This document shows, piece after piece, positions 1 to 7,977 of a stretch of DNA of 64,000 nt. The stretch spans positions 80,473 through 144,472 of the forward strand of contig NZ_FOAZ01000005.1 in the NCBI RefSeq assembly GCF_900109465.1, written 5' to 3'. The translations under genes were made by a program, and so were the position numbers. Under the pieces are notes generated by a model. That model made no database searches, had not been told where the DNA came from, and was given only the letters and a program-made list of their open reading frames with translations. The stretch is from Streptacidiphilus jiangxiensis. GTDB lineage: Bacteria; Actinomycetota; Actinomycetes; Streptomycetales; Streptomycetaceae. How positions within the stretch are numbered: position 1 is the first letter of the stretch; each line of letters starts with the position of its first letter.

Positions 1-159
1 GTCGAGCGGGGCCGTGTGGCTCGCCAGCAGTGCCGCGTAGAGGAACGCGAGGGCCGTGCCGGCCGGGGCCCAGCGGGAGACCGCGTCGAGGCGCCGCGGG
101 GCACGCGCGGTGGTGGCGTCGGTCGTGGAGGCGGGAGCCTCGGCCTGGTGCGTGGCCAT
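1..159 (-). CDS. Membrane protein, N-terminal fragment (runs off window)
   Basis: Reading the minus strand from the ATG at 159-157 gives 53 codons open to the window edge. The visible part begins MATHQAEAP, has an Ala/Thr-rich cytoplasmic-looking stretch, then the start of a hydrophobic segment (about residues 34-47, AGTALAFLYAALLAS). It lies 9 nt downstream of the GT2 gene on the same strand, so it is probably in that operon. A membrane glycosyltransferase or lipid-linked sugar flippase would fit next to a polyprenyl-phosphate glycosyltransferase, but that rests on context only. Confidence 0.6.
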   Translation of the reverse strand, partial: MATHQAEAPASTTDATTARAPRRLDAVSRWAPAGTALAFLYAALLASHTAPLD

Positions 160-168
160 GGTCGCCGC

Positions 169-1164
169 TCAGCCGACCTGCGCCGGGACGGACACGGTGA
201 CGGCGGGGACCTCCACGACGTCCGCGAGGTCCGCCGAGTCGGAGCCGATGAAGTAGGCGGGCCGCCCCTGCACCGCGGAGTAGATACGGCCGACGTACTC
301 GCCGAGCAGTCCGACGCAGACCAGTTGGACCGCGCCGAAGAAGACGACGGCGACGAAGAGGGAGGACCAGCCGGGCACGGTGACCCCGCGGACCTGCTCG
401 ATCGCGGTGTAGACGCCGAGGAAGAAGGCGAGCACGAAGCTGCCGAGGCCCATCCAGGTCGCCAGGCGCAGCGGCGCGGCGGAGAAGTTGGTGATGCTGT
501 CGACGGCCAGCCGGACCATCTTGGACAGCGGGTACTTGGTGCTGCCGGCGACCCGCTCCTCGCGCTGGAAGGTCACCGAGGTGCTGCGGAAGCCCAGCCA
601 GGGCACCAGCAGCCGGTAGACCGGCTGCGCCTCGGGCAGGGAGGTGAGCGCGTCGACGGCGGCACGGCTGAGCAGGCGGTAGTCGCCCGCGTGCTTGGGT
701 ATCTCGCGGCCGACCAGACGGTGCATCAGCGAGTAGTAGGCGCCGGCGGTGCTGCGCTTGAAGAAGGTGTCGGAGCTGCGGTCGTCGCGGACGCCCTGGA
801 CGATGTCGTAGCCCTCGCGGGCCAGGGCCAGCATCTCGACGATCTTCTCCGGCGGGTCCTGCAGGTCGGCGTCGATGCTGACCACGTACTGGCCGAGCGC
901 GCGGTGCAGGCCCGCGGTGAGCGCGGCCTGGTGGCCGGAGTTGCGGCGCAGCCGCACCACCCGCAGCTGCGGCCACCGGGACTGGAGCAGGGTGAGCACC
1001 GCGGCCGTGTCGTCCGTGCTGCCGTCGTCCACGCCGACGACCTCGTAGGTCTCGCCGATCCCGTCCAGGATCGGTCGCAGTCGCTGCACGGTCAGCGGCA
1101 GCGCGTCCTGTTCGTTGTAGATCGGGATGACGACGGACAGCAGTGGCGCGGCTGGAGCGGACAT
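169..1164 (-). CDS. GT2 polyprenyl-phosphate glycosyltransferase (DPM1/GtrB-like)
   Basis: The 331-residue protein has a family 2 GT-A domain followed by two membrane helices, the layout of bacterial DPM1/GtrB-like enzymes that move a sugar from a nucleotide donor to undecaprenyl or polyprenyl phosphate at the inner leaflet. Visible signatures are the N-terminal strand LSVVIPIYNEQDALP, the nucleotide-site acidic stretch VVGVDDGSTDDT, the metal-binding DADLQDPPEKI motif near residue 99, and a membrane C-terminus (about 235-255 and 270-292) ending GEYVGRIYSAVQGRPAYFIG. The ATG start gives full family length. The product sugar is unknown; the GT87 and acyltransferase genes across the intergenic region suggest envelope glycan or lipoglycan synthesis. 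Confidence 0.88.
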   Translation of the reverse strand: MSAPAAPLLSVVIPIYNEQDALPLTVQRLRPILDGIGETYEVVGVDDGSTDDTAAVLTLLQSRWPQLRVVRLRRNSGHQAALTAGLHRALGQYVVSIDADLQDPPEKIVEMLALAREGYDIVQGVRDDRSSDTFFKRSTAGAYYSLMHRLVGREIPKHAGDYRLLSRAAVDALTSLPEAQPVYRLLVPWLGFRSTSVTFQREERVAGSTKYPLSKMVRLAVDSITNFSAAPLRLATWMGLGSFVLAFFLGVYTAIEQVRGVTVPGWSSLFVAVVFFGAVQLVCVGLLGEYVGRIYSAVQGRPAYFIGSDSADLADVVEVPAVTVSVPAQVG

Positions 1165-1498
1165 GAGGTTGAGACCCGTTCCGTTTCCGAGATGGGCGGC
1201 CTCACGGGCGTGTGGGAACGGCGCTCGTGGGGCTGAGGGCGCGTCAAAGTACCAGGCGTAAACGCTGTCTCCGTGAACGAATAGCGGCGAATGCGCAGTG
1301 TTTGACCGATCCCTGATGATTAGTTCGATTGGTTCTTATGTAATTCTTACCGCAGCACCAAATGTTCCACAGAAATTGCCGTTCTGTGCCCGGCCAAGAG
1401 GCCGGAAGTGGTGGATTTTCCGCGTCTTGTATGACTATCGTCTCCGGGCTAGTGGAGGGTGTACCGCCTTTCCCTGATCGCCGGATGCGAGAGTCGTC
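1165..1498. promoter_or_regulatory. Divergent intergenic region, A/T-richer than its surroundings
   Basis: These 334 bases separate the divergent GT2 (minus) and acyltransferase (plus) genes and hold no convincing ORF. The part from about 1260 to 1450 is clearly A/T-richer than the flanking genes, as expected for a two-way promoter region. A TTGACC at 1302-1307 could be a -35 element for the plus strand, but no strong -10 follows. A short perfect hairpin (CCGGCC, loop AAGA, GGCCGG) lies at 1390-1405. Confidence 0.45.
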
Positions 1499-2683
1499 TT
1501 GACCACTACGATCCCCCCGCAGGCCTCTTCGACAGACCCGAGGGCCGAGTCGGGTGCACCAGTCGGGCGTCTGCCGGAGCCGAACCCGAAGGCCCGTCCG
1601 CGCCTGTACGTCCTGGACGGTCTGCGGCTGGTCGCCGCACTCGCGGTGCTGTCCTGGCACTGGATGGGAGTCCAGCGCTGGCCGGCGATCTGGCACGGCA
1701 GGAGCGGCCACCTGATGCCGCTCGGGCAGTCGGTCGGCGCCTACGGCTGGCTCGGCGTCGAACTCTTCTTCCTGATCAGCGGCTTCGTCATCTGCATGAC
1801 CTGCTGGGGCCGTTCCGTCGGGGACTTCGTGACCTCCCGGGTCACCCGGCTCTTCCCCGCGTACTGGGTCGGGGTGCTGCTGACCTCCGCGGTGCTCTAC
1901 CTGGTGCCCAACCGGTGGGGCAACGACCCCACCCGTCCGTCGATCACCCGGGTCCTGACCAACCTGTCGATGGCCCACGCGCCGATGGGTGTGAGCGACA
2001 TCGACGCGGTCTACTGGACCCTCTGGATCGAGCTGCGCTTCTACATCATCTTCGGCGTCGTGGTGGCCTTCGGGCTCACCTACCGCCGCGTCCTGGCCTT
2101 CTGCGGAATCTGGGGCTTCCTGTCGCTGATCTCGGCCTCGGTGAACTTCCCCGTGCTCGACGCCGTGGTGCAGGCGCAGTACGCCTGGTACTTCATCGCC
2201 GGGATCGCGCTCTTCCTGATGTACCGCTTCGGCCAGAACCTGCTGCTGTGGGGCATCGTCGGATTCTGCTGGCTGATGGCGCAGAACAGGATCTCCATCC
2301 TGATGCACACCAACGAGGGCGGCGCGGGCTACCACCTGTCCTGGAAGGTCACCGCGGCCGTGGTGACGCTCTCCTTCGCGCTGGTCGCGCTGGCGGCCGT
2401 GGGCGCCTTCAACTGGATGAACTGGCGCTGGCTCACCGTCGCCGGGGCGCTGACCTACCCGCTCTACCTGATCCACCAGGAGATCGGGTTCGAGATCATC
2501 ACCCGCCTCAGCCGGCACCTGCCGCCCTACCCGACCGTCGCCGTCACGCTGGCCGTCATGCTGACCGTCGCCTACGTGCTGCACCGGCTCGTGGAACGGC
2601 CGTTGGCGCCGCTGCTCAAGCGCGGCCTGGCCTCGTCCTTCGCCGCCGTCCGCCGGAACGGGGCGCTGTCCGATGTCCGTTGA
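1499..2683 (+). CDS. Membrane acyltransferase, AT3 family
   Basis: This 394-residue integral membrane protein matches acyltransferase family 3 (OafA/Oac type), which O-acylates sugars of surface glycans or secondary metabolites. The family motif is near the N-terminus, LDGLRLVAALAVLSWHW (about residues 39-55) with the expected Arg and His, followed by FFLISGFVICMT and roughly ten hydrophobic helices. The start is TTG at 1499; no ATG gives the complete first motif with a better leader, and upstream Shine-Dalgarno similarity is weak. It overlaps the next gene by 11 nt, so the two are translationally coupled. Its acceptor is probably the glycan built by the neighbouring glycosyltransferases; that is inference. 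Confidence 0.85.
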   Translation: MTTTIPPQASSTDPRAESGAPVGRLPEPNPKARPRLYVLDGLRLVAALAVLSWHWMGVQRWPAIWHGRSGHLMPLGQSVGAYGWLGVELFFLISGFVICMTCWGRSVGDFVTSRVTRLFPAYWVGVLLTSAVLYLVPNRWGNDPTRPSITRVLTNLSMAHAPMGVSDIDAVYWTLWIELRFYIIFGVVVAFGLTYRRVLAFCGIWGFLSLISASVNFPVLDAVVQAQYAWYFIAGIALFLMYRFGQNLLLWGIVGFCWLMAQNRISILMHTNEGGAGYHLSWKVTAAVVTLSFALVALAAVGAFNWMNWRWLTVAGALTYPLYLIHQEIGFEIITRLSRHLPPYPTVAVTLAVMLTVAYVLHRLVERPLAPLLKRGLASSFAAVRRNGALSDVR

Positions 2684-3977
2684 GGCAGCCCCCCTCACGT
2701 CGGCCGCGCCGACCCCGGCGGGCCGGAGATCGCCCGGCTACGTGCTGCCCAACTGGCTGCTCTGGCCGGGCCTGGTGGCCGCGCTGTGCGCGATCGGCTC
2801 GTTCGTGGCCTACGAGCACGTCCACGACTTCGGCCTCCGCGACGACCAGCTCGACCTGCAGGTCTACCGCGACGGCGGCCTCGCACTGCGGCACGGACAC
2901 CGCCTCTACACCGCGAACTACACGTGGGTGAAGCTGCCGTTCACCTATCCGCCGTTCGCGGCGACCGTCTTCGCGGTCGCCTCGCACCTCTCCTTCGCGC
3001 ACCTGATCACCGTCATGACCACGGCCTCCGTGGCGGTGCTGTTCGCAACCGCCTGGCTGGCCTGGGGCCGGCTCGGCCACCCGGTCTCCGCCGGACGGGC
3101 CGGCGCCGCGCTGCTGCTGGGCGCCGCCGCGCTGTGGACCGAACCGGTTCAGCAGACACTCGGTTTCGGCCAGGTCAACCTGCTGCTGCTGTTCGCCGTC
3201 GTCGCCGACCTCTGCCTCCCGGACCGCTTCCGGGGCAAGGGCGTCGGCGTGGGCCTGGCCGCCGGCTTCAAGCTGGTGCCCGGCATCTTCATCGCCTACC
3301 TGCTGCTGACCCGCCGCTGGCGGGCCGCCGCGGTCTCGACGGGCACCCTGGCCGTCACCGTCCTCGGCGCCTACGCGCTCTTCCCGCACGAGTCGGGGCA
3401 GTACTGGGGCGGCCTGTTCTGGGACTCCTCCCGCGTCGGCGGCGTCGACTACCTGGGCAACCAGTCGCTGCACGGCATGATCGACCGCGCGCTGCGGGGT
3501 GGCGCCCAGGTCCAGCACCTGTGGATGCTGGCCGCAGCCGTCGTCGGCCTCGGCGGCCTGCTGCTCGCGGCCTGGCTGAGCCGCCGTGGCCAGGAGCTGG
3601 CCGCGATCTTCACCGCCGGCCTGGTCGGCCTGCTCGCCTCACCGATCTCCTGGTCCCACCACTGGGTCTGGATCCTCCCCGCCCTGGTCCTGGCCACCGA
3701 CTGGGCCCTGCGCCGCGCCGACCGCACCAACCGCCTGCTCGCCCTCCTCGCCCCGCTGTCCCTGCTCCTCCTCTTCGCGGCCTGGCCGCGCCAGGACCCG
3801 TCCCACGGCCTGCTCGCGTCGGGCCTGATCTGGTGGGTTCCGTACAACCAGAACCTCGAGTACCACTGGACCCTGTCGCAGATCCCGCTCGGCGAGATGT
3901 ACACCCTGCTGGGCGTGGCCTTCCTCGCCGGCCTGGCCCTCCATGCCTGGCGCACCCGAAGGCATCCGCGACGCTGA
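2673..3977 (+). CDS. GT87-family polyprenyl-phosphomannose-dependent mannosyltransferase
   Basis: A 434-residue multi-spanning protein of the GT-C fold, resembling GT87 (PimE-like, DUF2029) enzymes that use polyprenyl-phosphate-mannose on the outer membrane face. The early loop LDLQVYRDGGLALRHG followed by LPFTYPPFAA is the typical GT87 pattern of an acidic catalytic region and PPF box. LGFGQVNLLLLF and ISWSHHWVWILPAL are further family-like segments. Translation starts inside the end of the acyltransferase gene (11-nt overlap). The GT2 enzyme across the intergenic region could supply its lipid-linked donor. The C-terminus is short and basic (RTRRHPRR). Confidence 0.85.
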   Translation: MSVEAAPLTSAAPTPAGRRSPGYVLPNWLLWPGLVAALCAIGSFVAYEHVHDFGLRDDQLDLQVYRDGGLALRHGHRLYTANYTWVKLPFTYPPFAATVFAVASHLSFAHLITVMTTASVAVLFATAWLAWGRLGHPVSAGRAGAALLLGAAALWTEPVQQTLGFGQVNLLLLFAVVADLCLPDRFRGKGVGVGLAAGFKLVPGIFIAYLLLTRRWRAAAVSTGTLAVTVLGAYALFPHESGQYWGGLFWDSSRVGGVDYLGNQSLHGMIDRALRGGAQVQHLWMLAAAVVGLGGLLLAAWLSRRGQELAAIFTAGLVGLLASPISWSHHWVWILPALVLATDWALRRADRTNRLLALLAPLSLLLLFAAWPRQDPSHGLLASGLIWWVPYNQNLEYHWTLSQIPLGEMYTLLGVAFLAGLALHAWRTRRHPRR

Positions 3978-4004
3978 TCCCCCGACACTGATCCACAGAC
4001 CCGG

Positions 4005-4038
4005 TACACTGAGCCGGTGGCAGGGCCCTGGCCCTGCC
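4005..4038 (+). promoter_or_regulatory. Probable tRNA promoter -10 and leader stem
   Basis: A TACACT hexamer at 4005-4010 sits about 33 bases before the tRNA, a reasonable -10 element. It is followed by an inverted repeat, GGCAGGGCC (4019-4027) and GGCCCTGCC (4030-4038), which ends just before the tRNA 5' end and would pair in the precursor. No clear -35 element is visible. Confidence 0.4.
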
Positions 4039-4042
4039 AGTG

Positions 4043-4115
4043 GCCTCATTAGCTCAGGGGATAGAGCACGGCTCTCCTAAAGCCGGTGTCGCAGGTTCGA
4101 ATCCTGCATGGGGCA
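4043..4115 (+). tRNA. tRNA-Arg (anticodon CCT)
   Basis: A 73-base cloverleaf. The acceptor stem pairs GCCTCAT (4043-4049) with ATGGGGC (4108-4114), with one G-T pair and discriminator A at 4115. The D arm holds AGCTCAGGGGATAGAGC. The anticodon stem CGGCT/AGCCG closes a seven-base loop CTCCTAA, giving anticodon CCT, which reads AGG arginine codons. The T arm holds GGTTCGAATCC. No CCA is encoded, as is usual for many actinobacterial tRNAs. Confidence 0.96.
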
Positions 4116-4123
4116 CACGCGCG

Positions 4124-4158
4124 AACGCCCCGGACCGATCACGGTCCGGGGCGTTTCT
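4124..4158 (+). terminator. Rho-independent terminator after tRNA-Arg
   Basis: A perfect 14-bp stem, AACGCCCCGGACCG (4124-4137) and its complement (4142-4155), closes a four-base loop ATCA and is followed by a short T-rich run (TTTCT). It lies 9 nt after the tRNA and should end its transcript. Confidence 0.85.
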
Positions 4159-4241
4159 GCTGCCCTCTCCGGGTGCGGAGTGGGGCGGGCGGTGCTACTT
4201 GTGGGGTGAACACCGTGGTCGGCCCGGATGGGGTGATCGTC

Positions 4242-4883
4242 ATGGGTGCAGCCGGAAGTCCGTGGCCGTTGATCCACGCGGAGCGGAAGGCGTTGTTGGA
4301 CGACCTGGAGGGCGTCGGGTCCGCGCCCGGGGTGTGGGGGACGCGGTCGCTGTGCACCGAGTGGAGCGTGCACCAGGTCCTCGGGCACATGCTGTCGACC
4401 GCGATGATGACCCCGCCGAGGTTCCTGGGGGAGATGGCCAAGGCGGGGTTCAGGTTCCCCAGGTTCGCCGACGCCGGGGTCGCGGCGTGGACGAAGCCGA
4501 CGCCGCAGGAGACGATCACCGCGTTCCGGGCGGTGCAGGACCGAACGACCTCGCCGCCGGGGCCGGTCGAGGCGATGCTCGGGGAGGCCGTGGTGCACCC
4601 CGAGGACATCCGGCGCCCGCTGGGCCTGCGGCATGTGTACCCGGAGGAGTCGCTGGTGCGGACCGCGGACTTCTTCAAGGGGTCGAACCTGCTGATCGGG
4701 GCGAAGAACCGGATTGCCGGGCTCCGGCTGCGGGCCGACGACGTCGGTTGGACGCACGGGGACGGCCCGGAGGTGCACGGCCCGATGCTGTCGCTGGTGA
4801 TGACGATGACGGGCCGGGCCCCGCATCTGGACGACCTCGGCGGGGACGGGCTCGGGACGTACCGTGCCCGCTTCTCCCACTGA
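4242..4883 (+). CDS. Mycothiol-dependent isomerase-like DinB protein (TIGR03083-like)
   Basis: The 213-residue product resembles the actinobacterial maleylpyruvate isomerase / DinB four-helix family, many of which are thought to use mycothiol and a metal. Matching segments are TRSLCTEWSVHQVLGHML near the N-terminus, which supplies a metal-ligand-type His, and GEAVVHPEDIRRPLGLRH in the middle, a hallmark of the family. The ATG at 4242 follows a GGGG run 8 nt upstream; an in-frame GTG at 4206 is possible. Upstream extension would run into the tRNA terminator. The substrate is unknown. Confidence 0.78.
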   Translation: MGAAGSPWPLIHAERKALLDDLEGVGSAPGVWGTRSLCTEWSVHQVLGHMLSTAMMTPPRFLGEMAKAGFRFPRFADAGVAAWTKPTPQETITAFRAVQDRTTSPPGPVEAMLGEAVVHPEDIRRPLGLRHVYPEESLVRTADFFKGSNLLIGAKNRIAGLRLRADDVGWTHGDGPEVHGPMLSLVMTMTGRAPHLDDLGGDGLGTYRARFSH

Positions 4884-4884
4884 C

Positions 4885-4980
4885 GTTCGCCCGGTGACCG
4901 ACACGGGCGGGTGGGTTCTGTCCGTTTGTGTGTGATCCGTGCCCGATGCGTGTTGAACGAGGCGCCACCGCCGGGCGAAC
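4885..4980. repeat. Perfect 10-bp inverted repeat around a 76-bp spacer
   Basis: GTTCGCCCGG at 4885-4894 and its exact complement CCGGGCGAAC at 4971-4980 bracket the intergenic region that starts right after the stop codon at 4883. The arms are far apart for a terminator. The span also holds a T/G-rich stretch (about 4913-4935) that could include the promoter of the following gene pair. Confidence 0.35.
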
Positions 4981-5086
4981 AGCAGCTCGGGCACGAACAG
5001 GAAAGCTTCCTCCCACCTCACACTGGTCCAGCACCTGTTCCACAGACAACTGGGTCAGCCGAAGCACACTGAGGGGGGTGCCGGCA

Positions 5087-5482
5087 GTGGCGGAAGTGCT
5101 GGTCGGCAAGGGGCGGTGCACGGCCGGACGGGCGGGCAACGGTCTCTACGGCTGGCGGCTCAAGGCCGTCAACGGGCGTGTGGTCGGGGTCTCCCCGGCG
5201 CAGTACCGGACCGAGGAGGCCGCCTTGACGGCCTGCCGTCGCTTATCCGGTGAGGGGGTGGAGGCGCACGCCCGGATCGCGCACGTGCACGAGGGTGTGG
5301 GCTGGGTCTGGACGGTCACCAAGGGGGAGGGTCGGACACTGGCGCGCTCCCCGCGTGCGTACGAGCGGTACGCGACGTGCCGCAAGGCGCTCGGGGTCTT
5401 CATCGCGCTGCTGGACGCCGAGCGGGCCGAGCGGGTCGAGCGGGTCGAACAGGGCGAGAGAGCCGAACGGGGCGAGCTGTGA
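5087..5482 (+). CDS. Small protein with a YegP/DUF1508-like module, first of a pair
   Basis: This 131-residue soluble protein contains GWRLKAVNGRVVGVSPAQYRTEEAALTACRRL, which follows the pattern of the DUF1508/YegP beta-beta-alpha repeat (aromatic-x-L-x-A-x-N-G, a small residue, then an alpha helix). The C-terminus is a charged Glu/Arg repeat (AERAERVERVEQGERAERGE), probably helical. The GTG at 5087 is preferred because a GAGGGGGG Shine-Dalgarno lies about 9 nt upstream; a GTG at 5078 is an alternative. It overlaps the next gene by 4 nt. No role can be assigned; the family assignment rests on pattern only. Confidence 0.6.
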   Translation: MAEVLVGKGRCTAGRAGNGLYGWRLKAVNGRVVGVSPAQYRTEEAALTACRRLSGEGVEAHARIAHVHEGVGWVWTVTKGEGRTLARSPRAYERYATCRKALGVFIALLDAERAERVERVEQGERAERGEL

Positions 5483-5868
5483 GCGCGCGTCGTCCGGCCG
5501 TACGGATGCCGCGCGTGGTCACCGTGCGCGGCACCGGCGCCCAGATGACCTGGACGTTGTTGGCCGCCAACGGTCGGCCGCTCGCCACCTCGGCCCACCT
5601 CTTCGCCGGGGCCGAGGAGTTGGCTGCGGCGCTGCGCGAACTGCACGCTGACCGTAGGGAGTTGCGCTTCGGCCTGATGCAGCCGCCGAGCGGTCGCGCC
5701 TGGCACTGGACGGCGTACCTCCCGGCCCGCCGTAGTGACAGCCAGCAGCGGCAGGCGGTGGCCAGGAGCGCCCGAGGCTACCTGCGCATGGACCAGTGCC
5801 GACGCGGCGCCGAGGGGTTCACCGCGGCGCTGGAGTTGGTGAACATCGCGTGGCCCACAGGCACTTGA
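5479..5868 (+). CDS. Small protein paralogous to its upstream neighbour
   Basis: A 129-residue protein starting at GTG 5479 within the GTGA overlap of the preceding gene, which implies coupled translation. The core MTWTLLAANGRPLATSAHLF plus a following Ala/Leu/Glu helix aligns with GWRLKAVNGRVVGVSPAQY of the upstream protein, so the two look like diverged tandem copies of one DUF1508-like module. A second block, SGRAWHWTAYLPARRSDSQQR, matches WVWTVTKGEGRTLARSPRAYER of the first copy. There is no signal peptide or membrane segment. Function unknown. Confidence 0.6.
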   Translation: MSARRPAVRMPRVVTVRGTGAQMTWTLLAANGRPLATSAHLFAGAEELAAALRELHADRRELRFGLMQPPSGRAWHWTAYLPARRSDSQQRQAVARSARGYLRMDQCRRGAEGFTAALELVNIAWPTGT

Positions 5869-6072
5869 GTCCCCACCGGGAGAAGCACGCCCGGTGTGCC
5901 AGGGCTCCGACGAACCGCCGCTGAGCTGGGCGGACCTCCGCGGACCGGCGCCGACCGCGGGGGTCGGGTTCCTTGTCGGCCGTGGGCGCTCCGGCAAGGC
6001 TCTACCCCGGCCGGAGCCCGAACCGCGGCTCCGGGTACGCAGGTACGACCCGCCCTCGTGGAGGACCGGAAC

Positions 6073-7104
6073 ATGCGCACGCTCCGCCCGTCGAAGCCGC
6101 TCCTTGCTGCCGCCCTCGGCTGTGCCGCCGCCCTGCTCGCGGCCGGCCCGGCCCTGGCCGACCCGTCCGTGACCCCCGCCGCGACCGACATCGTCGGTGT
6201 CGGCTCGGACACCACCCAGGCGCTGTTCAACCAGCTGTCGACCGACTACACCGGCACCCCGCACCTGTACAGCTGGGACGCGACCGGCACCAGCCCGATC
6301 ACCCCGAAGACCGGCGCGAGCAGCATCGCCCGCCCGAACGGCTCCAGCGCCGGCATCACCGCGCTGGCCGCCAACACCAGCGCGACGATCGACTACGCCC
6401 GCTCCTCCCGCGGCCCGAAGATCGGCTCGGACCCGACCGGCCTGTCGTTCATCGCCTTCGCCAAGGACGCGGTCTCCTGGGCCTCCGAGAAGAGCGGCGA
6501 CGCGCCGACCAACCTCACCACGGCGGACCTGAAGTCCATCTTCACCTGCACCTACACCAAGTGGAACCAGATCACGGACATCTCCGGGTACACCGGTTCC
6601 GCCAACACCATCCAGGCGTTCCTGCCGCAGCTGGGTTCCGGCACCCGCTCGTTCTTCGAGTCGGTCATCGGGATCACGGACGCGCAGGTCGGCTCCTGCG
6701 TGAACCAGACGGTCGAGGAGAACGAGGGCACCAACACCCTGCTCCAGACCAAGGACTCGATCGTGCCCTACTCCGTGGGTCACTACATCGGCCAGGTCTA
6801 CGGCGGCCACACCACCACCACGGACGCCCCCGGCCCGCTGGTCGTCCAGGAGACGAACGGCATCGCGCCGATCGACACCACCAACAAGGTGATTTCCTCG
6901 GCCGAGGCGAGCAGCCCCTACGCCCGCACCCTCTACAACGTCGTCCGCACCGCGGACTGGAACAAGGGTGACGCGCACGCCACGGCGCTGAAGGCGATCT
7001 TCGGCTCCACCGGCTACGTCTGCAAGAACACGAAGGCCGTGGCCGACGTGAAGAGCTACGGCTTCCTGCCGCTCGGCCTGTGCGGCGGCATCACCACCAC
7101 CTGA
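6073..7104 (+). CDS. Secreted PstS-like phosphate-type substrate-binding protein
   Basis: The 343-residue protein has a Sec signal peptide (cleavage near ALADPS, residue 33) and a periplasmic-binding fold of PstS type. Ligand-loop motifs are visible: GVGSDTTQALFNQLS at the N-terminus, DYARSSRGPK, and LPQLGSGTRSFFESVIG, which matches the phosphate-binding SGTR segment. It has no lipobox and no C-terminal anchor, so it is probably secreted. It stands alone with its own start (ATG 6073), about 200 bp after the previous gene, and precedes a complete Pst-like ABC locus. I saw no clear PhoP box upstream. Phosphate or a phosphorylated ligand is the likely substrate. Confidence 0.82.
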   Translation: MRTLRPSKPLLAAALGCAAALLAAGPALADPSVTPAATDIVGVGSDTTQALFNQLSTDYTGTPHLYSWDATGTSPITPKTGASSIARPNGSSAGITALAANTSATIDYARSSRGPKIGSDPTGLSFIAFAKDAVSWASEKSGDAPTNLTTADLKSIFTCTYTKWNQITDISGYTGSANTIQAFLPQLGSGTRSFFESVIGITDAQVGSCVNQTVEENEGTNTLLQTKDSIVPYSVGHYIGQVYGGHTTTTDAPGPLVVQETNGIAPIDTTNKVISSAEASSPYARTLYNVVRTADWNKGDAHATALKAIFGSTGYVCKNTKAVADVKSYGFLPLGLCGGITTT

Positions 7105-7236
7105 TCCATCACGCCGTCTGATCGACACGGCATCCGACGGGTCGGCGCCTCGGCGCCGGCCCGTCACCTTCTGCCCGTGACCGTCCGCGTACGTCCCCTG
7201 GGTTCCCCGCGTTCCCGGCCTTTCCAAGGAGTGACC

Positions 7237-7827
7237 ATGCAGATCAAGCGCATCGCCGTCCCCGTCGCCGCCCTGGCCGTGATCGGCGCCGTCGCCGCGT
7301 CCGCGCCCTCAGCCATGGCGACCACCCCGGCCTCCGGCAGCCTGGTGCTCACCGCGAGCACGGCCTACGTCAAGAGCGCGCTGATCGAGGGCATCGGCGC
7401 CGTCGTCGGCACGCCCGCGTCGGCGAGCTACAGCACCACCGGCGGCGTCTCCGCGACCTTCCCCGTCACCGGCGGCGACCTCAACCTCAACGGGTACTCC
7501 GGTGCCGCGCAGTTCGGCGGCTCCATCGTGGTGATCGACGCGCGGCAGCACCGCACGGTGACCTTCACCCAGCTCGCCTTCGACGACCTGTCCGGCACCG
7601 TCACCGGCGTCCCGCAGGGCAGCACCACCCCGGTCGCACTGCTGGACCCGAGCGGCGACCTGAACGTCACGACGGACGCCACGACGGGCGCGCAGACGCT
7701 CACGGCCTCCGAGACCGACCTCGACCCGGCCGCGGCCACCTACCTGGACCACGCCCTGTGCACGGCCTTCTTCAAGGCGGGCACGGCCGTCGGCGCCCTG
7801 ACGCTGACCTTCACCCCGGCGTCCTGA
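7237..7827 (+). CDS. Small secreted protein, possibly HtaA-like fold
   Basis: A 196-residue protein with a clear signal peptide (MQIKRIAVPVAALAVIGAVAASAPSAMA) and a good AAGGAG Shine-Dalgarno. The mature part is Ser/Thr/Gly-rich and predicted beta. The succession NGYSGAAQFGGSIVVIDARQHRTVTFTQLAFDDLSGTV, then a paired central region and a final LCTAFFKAGTAVGALTLTF, loosely recalls HtaA surface domains, but the resemblance is weak. It lies between the soluble PstS-like gene and the stalked binding-protein operon and ends in a strong terminator, so it may be co-transcribed with the former. Function unknown. Confidence 0.6.
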   Translation: MQIKRIAVPVAALAVIGAVAASAPSAMATTPASGSLVLTASTAYVKSALIEGIGAVVGTPASASYSTTGGVSATFPVTGGDLNLNGYSGAAQFGGSIVVIDARQHRTVTFTQLAFDDLSGTVTGVPQGSTTPVALLDPSGDLNVTTDATTGAQTLTASETDLDPAAATYLDHALCTAFFKAGTAVGALTLTFTPAS

Positions 7828-7842
7828 ACCCACGCCCATGAC

Positions 7843-7875
7843 GGAGGGACGGCCCGTACCAGGGGCCGTCCCTCC
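7843..7875 (+). terminator. Strong hairpin terminator
   Basis: A 13-bp perfect stem, GGAGGGACGGCCC (7843-7855) with its complement (7863-7875), closes a 7-base loop, 15 bp after the stop of the small secreted protein gene. There is no T tract, as is common for high-GC actinobacterial terminators. Confidence 0.75.
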
Positions 7876-7977
7876 CGCCACGACCCGAGCCGTCACGTTG
7901 GCGCCTCATACACCTGGCGGACCGTCACATGTCATGTGCAGCAGGCGAAATAGGCCACTGACGAGAAGGGAGCGGGG

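Noticed and set aside
16-1236. Long plus-strand open frame over the GT2 gene, and many similar frames elsewhere
   Set aside because: Arg/Gly/Ala-rich shadow translations opposite or out of frame with well-supported genes; no motifs, no plausible start sites.
1165-1498. A/T-richer segment as horizontally acquired DNA
   Set aside because: It is short, non-coding and lies between divergent genes, where promoter regions are normally A/T-richer.
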